A stretch of DNA of 64,000 nucleotides from Anaerolineae bacterium (lineage in GTDB: Bacteria; Chloroflexota; Anaerolineae; Anaerolineales; Anaerolineaceae): positions 1 through 64,000 of the forward strand of contig JABLWW010000008.1 in the NCBI GenBank assembly GCA_013178295.1. The letters are read 5' to 3'. Position numbers and translations under genes: made by a program. Shown piece after piece: positions 60,071 to 64,000 of the stretch; positions within the stretch are counted from its first letter, which is position 1; every line of letters begins with the position of its first letter. The notes beneath the pieces were generated by a model, which saw only the letters and a list, made by a program, of their open reading frames with translations, ran no database searches and was not told the DNA's origin.

Positions 60071-61399
60071 ATGAATCTTAACGGTAAAGAATTCTCTTTT
60101 CGTAAACGCAATTCTTCCAACCCTTATCGTGTTCTGGCTTTGCTGTTTGTGTTGCTTGGCAGCCTGTTTATGTTGCGGGCAATTGAAACCGAGCAAATTG
60201 TTTCCCCTTTTCACCCCACACCTGTTCCTACCCGTAATATCAGTTCTCTCAAGATGCAGGCTGAGGCGCACTTTATGGCAGGCGACCTGGATCAAGCCAT
60301 TGCCGTCTATCAACGCGCGCTGGAAGTGGATCCGAACAATGCCCTTTTGTGGGCAGAATTGTCTCGTATCCAGACATATTCATCGGCATTGCTCACCAGC
60401 GATACGGAGAAGCGCGCCCGCCTGCAAGAGGCACTCCAATCTGCTGATAAAGCAGTAGAGCTGGCACCGGAAGAAAGCACCGTCCATGCCATCCGCGCCT
60501 TTGCCCTCAATTGGAGTGCCAATCCAGCACTGAGCGGAAAGGAAGCAGCGGCGTACATCACCGAGGCAGATCAAGAGGCTGTGCGCGCTTTGCAGCTGGA
60601 TAACCAGAACACGCTGGCGCTGGCATACTATGCTGAAATTTTGAATGATCAGCAAAAATGGCTTCAAGCAGAGCAGTACATACGCCAGGCAGTTGAGAAA
60701 GACCCCACATTGATGGATGTGCATCGAATCAGCGCTTATGTGCAGGAATCGCTTGGCAACTATGGCGGTGCCATCGAAGAGTACAAAAAAGCCATAGCGA
60801 TTACCCCAAACCTGACCATGCTCTATATCAGCATTGGTCTCAATTACCGTGTGCTGAAACAGTTTGAAATGGCGCTGGAATATTTTGCCAAAGCGGCGAA
60901 TATTAATGAACAGCTTGGCATCCGTGACCCTATCCCTTATATTGCCATTGGCAAAACGTATTCCCAAATGGGAGAGTTCTTTATTGCCTCTCGCAATATG
61001 GAAAAAGCATTGCAGTTTAACCCGTACAGCCCAGATGTATACGGGCAGCTGGGTATTGTCTATTTCAAAGCCAAAAATTATGAGGGCTCTATTCTGCCGC
61101 TCAAGTGCGCCACCAAAGGCTGTACAGCTGATGAGACGTGCAGTATTCGCAACTGTGACCCAGCCGTAGACCCTGCTATTGAGATAGAAGGCATGCCGCT
61201 AAGCCCCAATACTGTGGTCTATTACTATACCTATGGTTCTGTGCTGGCTGCATTGCACCGCCCTTATGATGACAAATGCAGTGAGGCTGTCCAGATACTC
61301 GGTGAGGTGCGCGATGGCTTTGGGGGCGATGCGCTGGTGATGAGCATTGTTCAGGAAAGCGAAAACATCTGTGCCGCGTTTGGCATTACCCGCAAGTAA
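60071..61399 (+). CDS. Membrane-anchored TPR protein, paralogue
   Basis: 442 aa. Same plan: RKRNSSNPYRVLALLFVLLGSLF, Pro/Thr link (HPTPVPTR), TPR repeats (EAHFMAGDLDQAIAVYQRALEVDPNN and later). Differs by a Cys-rich insert around residues 350-380 (LKCATKGCTADETCSIRNC) and two further Cys near the C-terminus. Starts 9 nt after the previous stop. The pair looks like a tandem duplication. Confidence 0.85.
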   Translation: MNLNGKEFSFRKRNSSNPYRVLALLFVLLGSLFMLRAIETEQIVSPFHPTPVPTRNISSLKMQAEAHFMAGDLDQAIAVYQRALEVDPNNALLWAELSRIQTYSSALLTSDTEKRARLQEALQSADKAVELAPEESTVHAIRAFALNWSANPALSGKEAAAYITEADQEAVRALQLDNQNTLALAYYAEILNDQQKWLQAEQYIRQAVEKDPTLMDVHRISAYVQESLGNYGGAIEEYKKAIAITPNLTMLYISIGLNYRVLKQFEMALEYFAKAANINEQLGIRDPIPYIAIGKTYSQMGEFFIASRNMEKALQFNPYSPDVYGQLGIVYFKAKNYEGSILPLKCATKGCTADETCSIRNCDPAVDPAIEIEGMPLSPNTVVYYYTYGSVLAALHRPYDDKCSEAVQILGEVRDGFGGDALVMSIVQESENICAAFGITRK

Positions 61400-61441
61400 T
61401 TCACAATACATCAGAAATTTATAAGAATTTGTGTATACCCC

Positions 61442-61506
61442 TTGACTTTGCTTCTAAAGGCGGGTATCATTTGGGTTAGTTAGCACTCATGAATGTGGAG
61501 TGCTAA
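61442..61506 (+). promoter_or_regulatory. groESL promoter with CIRCE element
   Basis: TTGACT (61442-61447), 17 nt, TATCAT (61465-61470). CIRCE operator TTAGCACTC (61480-61488), N9, GAGTGCTAA (61498-61506), perfect match to the HrcA consensus and overlapping the start of transcription. Heat-shock derepression by HrcA is expected. Confidence 0.95.
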
Positions 61507-61551
61507 AATATTGCACAAACCAAACACAATCCTAACAATTTGGAGGAATAT

Positions 61552-61848
61552 ATGGCACTATCACTTAAACCTTTAGGCGCTCGTGTTGTTGTTGACCCGA
61601 TTGAGCAAGAAGAGGTCACCGCTGGCGGCATTGTCCTGCCCGAGACCGCCAAGGAAAAACCGATGAAGGGCAAAGTCATTTCTGTTGGGCCTGGTGACCG
61701 CGATGAGAGCGGGAAGCGCATCCCAATGGATGTCAATGTGGGCGATGTTGTACTGTTCCAAAAGTATGGCGGCACTGAAGTAAAAATCGATGGCAAAAAG
61801 TATCTTATCCTGCGCGAAAGCGATCTGCTCGCAATCGTCAGTGAATAA
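61552..61848 (+). CDS. groS: Co-chaperonin GroES
   Basis: 98 aa, the usual length. Landmarks: [32 protein letters not shown] with the mobile loop, and [33 protein letters not shown]. It caps GroEL. Start ATG 61552 with GGAGG at normal spacing. Confidence 0.97.
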   Translation: MALSLKPLGARVVVDPIEQEEVTAGGIVLPETAKEKPMKGKVISVGPGDRDESGKRIPMDVNVGDVVLFQKYGGTEVKIDGKKYLILRESDLLAIVSE

Positions 61849-61881
61849 TGCTATTTTTAGAATGATAAGGAGTAATTAATT

Positions 61882-63513
61882 ATGGCAGCAAAACAACTCG
61901 TTTTTGCAGAAGATGCACGACGCCGTCTCAAGAACGGTATTGACCTTGTGGCAAATGCTGTAGCCACCACGCTGGGCCCCAAGGGGCGCAACGTAGCCAT
62001 TGATCGCAAGTTTGGCTCCCCTACCATTACCCACGATGGGGTTACCGTTGCAAAAGAAATTGAACTGCAAGACCCCTTTGAGAACATGGGAGCGCAGCTT
62101 CTCAAAGAAGCAGCCACCAAAACCAATGACATCGCCGGTGACGGCACAACTACCTCCACCGTTCTGGCGCATTCCATCGTTACCGAAGGGCTCAAGACTC
62201 TGGCAGCAGGCGCCAATCCGATGCTACTCAAGCGCGGTATCGAAGCTGCTTCCAAAACTGTGGCAGAGGAAATCAAAAAACAAGCTATTAAGATTACGAC
62301 CAAAGAAGAGATTGCCAATGTGGCTACCATCTCGGCGCAAGACCGCGCGATTGGTGATCTGATTGCAGAAGTGATGGACAAAGTTGGAAAAGACGGTGTC
62401 ATCACGGTCGAAGAGTCAAAGGGTCTTGAGTTTGAGCAGGAGTATGTTGAGGGTATGCAGTTTGACCGCGGCTACATTTCGCCCTACTTCATCACCGATC
62501 CTGAGCACATGGAAGCCGTCATCAGCGAGCCCTATATCCTGGTCTATGACAAGAAGATTTCTGCTGCGCAGGACATTGTGCCCGTGCTGGAGAAACTGGT
62601 GCAGATTGGCAAGCGCGATTTGGTGATCATCTGCGAAGATGTGGACGGTGAAGCACTGGCAACCCTGGTGCTGAACAAGCTGCGCGGCATGCTCAACGTG
62701 CTGGCTGTCAAAGCCCCCGGTTTTGGCGATCGCCGCAAAGCCATGCTGCAGGATATTTCGATCCTGACCGGCGCACAGCTTATCTCTGAGGAAACTGGTC
62801 GCAAACTCGAGTCGGTGGCTGTGGCGGACCTTGGCCGCGCCGAAAAGGTTGTCTCCGATAAAGATAACACCACCATCATCGGCGGTAAAGGCGATGAGAA
62901 ACAGATCAAAGGACGCATTGAGCAGATTCGCGTCGAAATCGAAAAAACCACCAGCGATTATGATCGCGAAAAATTGCAGGAACGCCTTGCCAAGCTCTCT
63001 GGTGGTGTGGCAATCATCCGCGTGGGTGCCGCAACCGAGACTGAGCTGAAAGAGAAGAAGCACCGTGTCGAGGATGCCCTCTCCGCTACACGCGCGGCAG
63101 TGGAAGAAGGCATTGTACCAGGCGGCGGTGTTGCGTTGATCAACTGTATGCCTGCCCTGGACAAAATCAAGATGGACTACGATGATGAGCAGATCGGTGT
63201 CAACATTGTGCGCAAAGCGCTTGAAGTGCCCATGCGCAAGATTGCCGAAAATGCAGGCAAGGACGGTTCGGTAATTGTCGAGAACGTCCGCCAGCGCCAG
63301 GAAAAGGAAAAGAAGAGCACCGTTGGTTACAATGTCCTGACTGAAGAATATACCGACATGGTCAAGGGCGGTGTGATTGACCCCGCCAAAGTAACCCGCG
63401 GCGCGCTGGAAAATGCCGCTTCCATCGCAGCCATGATCCTGACGACCGAAGCGCTGATCACTGAGATTCCTGAAAAGGAAAAACCCGCTCCGCCTCCCAT
63501 GCCGGAGTACTAA
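61882..63513 (+). CDS. groL: Chaperonin GroEL
   Basis: 543 aa ATP-dependent folding chamber subunit. [35 protein letters not shown] (nucleotide site), [33 protein letters not shown] and [13 protein letters not shown]. The C-terminus ends in a Pro-rich [13 protein letters not shown] instead of the Gly-Gly-Met repeat, as in several non-proteobacterial GroELs. AAGGAG before ATG. Confidence 0.97.
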   Translation: MAAKQLVFAEDARRRLKNGIDLVANAVATTLGPKGRNVAIDRKFGSPTITHDGVTVAKEIELQDPFENMGAQLLKEAATKTNDIAGDGTTTSTVLAHSIVTEGLKTLAAGANPMLLKRGIEAASKTVAEEIKKQAIKITTKEEIANVATISAQDRAIGDLIAEVMDKVGKDGVITVEESKGLEFEQEYVEGMQFDRGYISPYFITDPEHMEAVISEPYILVYDKKISAAQDIVPVLEKLVQIGKRDLVIICEDVDGEALATLVLNKLRGMLNVLAVKAPGFGDRRKAMLQDISILTGAQLISEETGRKLESVAVADLGRAEKVVSDKDNTTIIGGKGDEKQIKGRIEQIRVEIEKTTSDYDREKLQERLAKLSGGVAIIRVGAATETELKEKKHRVEDALSATRAAVEEGIVPGGGVALINCMPALDKIKMDYDDEQIGVNIVRKALEVPMRKIAENAGKDGSVIVENVRQRQEKEKKSTVGYNVLTEEYTDMVKGGVIDPAKVTRGALENAASIAAMILTTEALITEIPEKEKPAPPPMPEY

Positions 63514-63525
63514 ATCAGACGTCTT

Positions 63526-63554
63526 TGGGTGGGGCAACAGCCCCACCCATTTTT
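63526..63554 (+). terminator. Rho-independent terminator of groESL
   Basis: Stem TGGGTGGGGC (63526-63535) with GCCCCACCCA (63540-63549), 4-nt loop, then TTTTT. Between groL and a convergent gene. Confidence 0.9.
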
Positions 63555-63564
63555 GTTAACTGCC

Positions 63565-64000
63565 CTATAGTCTTCCAAAAAGTCTGGCAAAAAAGCGGTG
63601 AAAGCTGTGAAAGGAGCGCACCGGCTCCTCATAGAGCAGGATACATTTGCCTGCAACCACGTTTATTCCCAGCTGGTGTGCCAGTGAAACAAGTTGCGGT
63701 GAATCGGCACCCATTTGCAGCCATAGATGGCGAATTCCGGCTTGCCCAACCTGACGCACAACGGCTTCGCCTTTTTGCGGTGGAACGCAGACAACGACTC
63801 CTTCCACTTTTCCCTGTAAAGAAAGCACATCCTTATAACAGGGGTCGCCATTGATCTCGTCCATTTCAGGGTGTACCGCATAAACCTCGTATCCGCGCCC
63901 TTTTAGTTCTTTGTAAATTTCGTTGCCAAACTTTTTCCCGCTTCGCGAGACGCCCACCACTGCCATGCGCCTGCATTTCAAAAATTCCTGAACAGCTTCG
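63565..64000 (-). CDS. CoA-binding domain protein (YccU/COG1832), 5' end cut by the window
   Basis: At least 145 aa. Rossmann CoA-binding domain: MAVVGVSRSGKKFGNEIYKELKGRGYEVYAVHPEMDEINGDPCYKDV in pieces, VEGVVVCVPPQKGEAVV, GIRHLWLQMGA. The frame stays open to the window edge and reads EAVQEFLKCRRMAVVGV, the usual beginning of the family, so the true start is beyond 64000. Function unknown in bacteria; the domain is like that of succinyl-CoA synthetase. Confidence 0.88.
   Translation of the reverse strand, partial: EAVQEFLKCRRMAVVGVSRSGKKFGNEIYKELKGRGYEVYAVHPEMDEINGDPCYKDVLSLQGKVEGVVVCVPPQKGEAVVRQVGQAGIRHLWLQMGADSPQLVSLAHQLGINVVAGKCILLYEEPVRSFHSFHRFFARLFGRL

Overview
The window looks like chromosome of a Chloroflexota bacterium, most likely of the class Anaerolineae. 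This is inferred from content: many lipoproteins with Pro/Thr- or Pro/Ala-rich linkers after the lipobox, a roadblock protein next to a V4R protein, DUF3048, DUF2085 and DUF348-G5-3D proteins, CIRCE-controlled groES-groEL, and an unusual substrate-binding protein type I recall from this phylum. No rRNA or tRNA gene, insertion sequence, prophage or CRISPR array was seen. Gene density is high. Most genes have Shine-Dalgarno sites, but several appear to be leaderless.

Region 1 (1-14.9 kb) is a catabolic island. A branched-chain-amino-acid-type ABC transporter (LivK, LivH, a LivM-LivG fusion, LivF) is followed by a D-cysteine desulfhydrase-like PLP enzyme and a GntR/FCD regulator. A second operon holds a fold-type-I PLP enzyme, a 79-aa protein resembling the dimerisation domain of lysine/ornithine aminomutases, a 612-aa protein with an N-terminal B12-domain-like region and a C-terminal OraE-like barrel, a P-loop protein that may be a reactivase, a 155-aa unknown, a meso-diaminopimelate-dehydrogenase-like enzyme and an MFS exporter. 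I read this as an undescribed or poorly described cobalamin/PLP amino acid degradation route with its own uptake and regulation. It is the best candidate for a new system in the window.

Region 2 (14.9-39.8 kb) is mostly housekeeping and envelope functions: a peroxiredoxin, small membrane proteins, a radical SAM protein, a LacI regulator with a DegT/StrS aminotransferase under LacI-type operators, a PIG-L deacetylase, DedA, a zinc-ribbon membrane protein, a membrane spermidine-synthase-like protein, an exported isoaspartyl methyltransferase, DUF3048, a polytopic membrane protein, a sugar kinase with a class II aldolase, a phosphoesterase, an M48 protease, a glycosyltransferase, Nudix, GNAT-like and DegV proteins, and PAP2.

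Region 3 (39.8-52.6 kb) holds two peptide/nickel-type ABC uptake operons, each with a binding lipoprotein and two permeases but no ATPase. They flank a C-terminally short alpha-2-macroglobulin-like lipoprotein and a PhaR/phasin-like pair. The first binding protein is circularly permuted relative to the second. All three binding-protein genes in the window are followed by a strong hairpin before the permease gene.

Region 4 (52.6-64 kb) carries alanine racemase, a C39-like peptidase, a roadblock/V4R/GT2 group, a yabE-like gene coupled to rsmA, two paralogous TPR proteins, groES-groEL and a CoA-binding-domain gene cut by the window edge.
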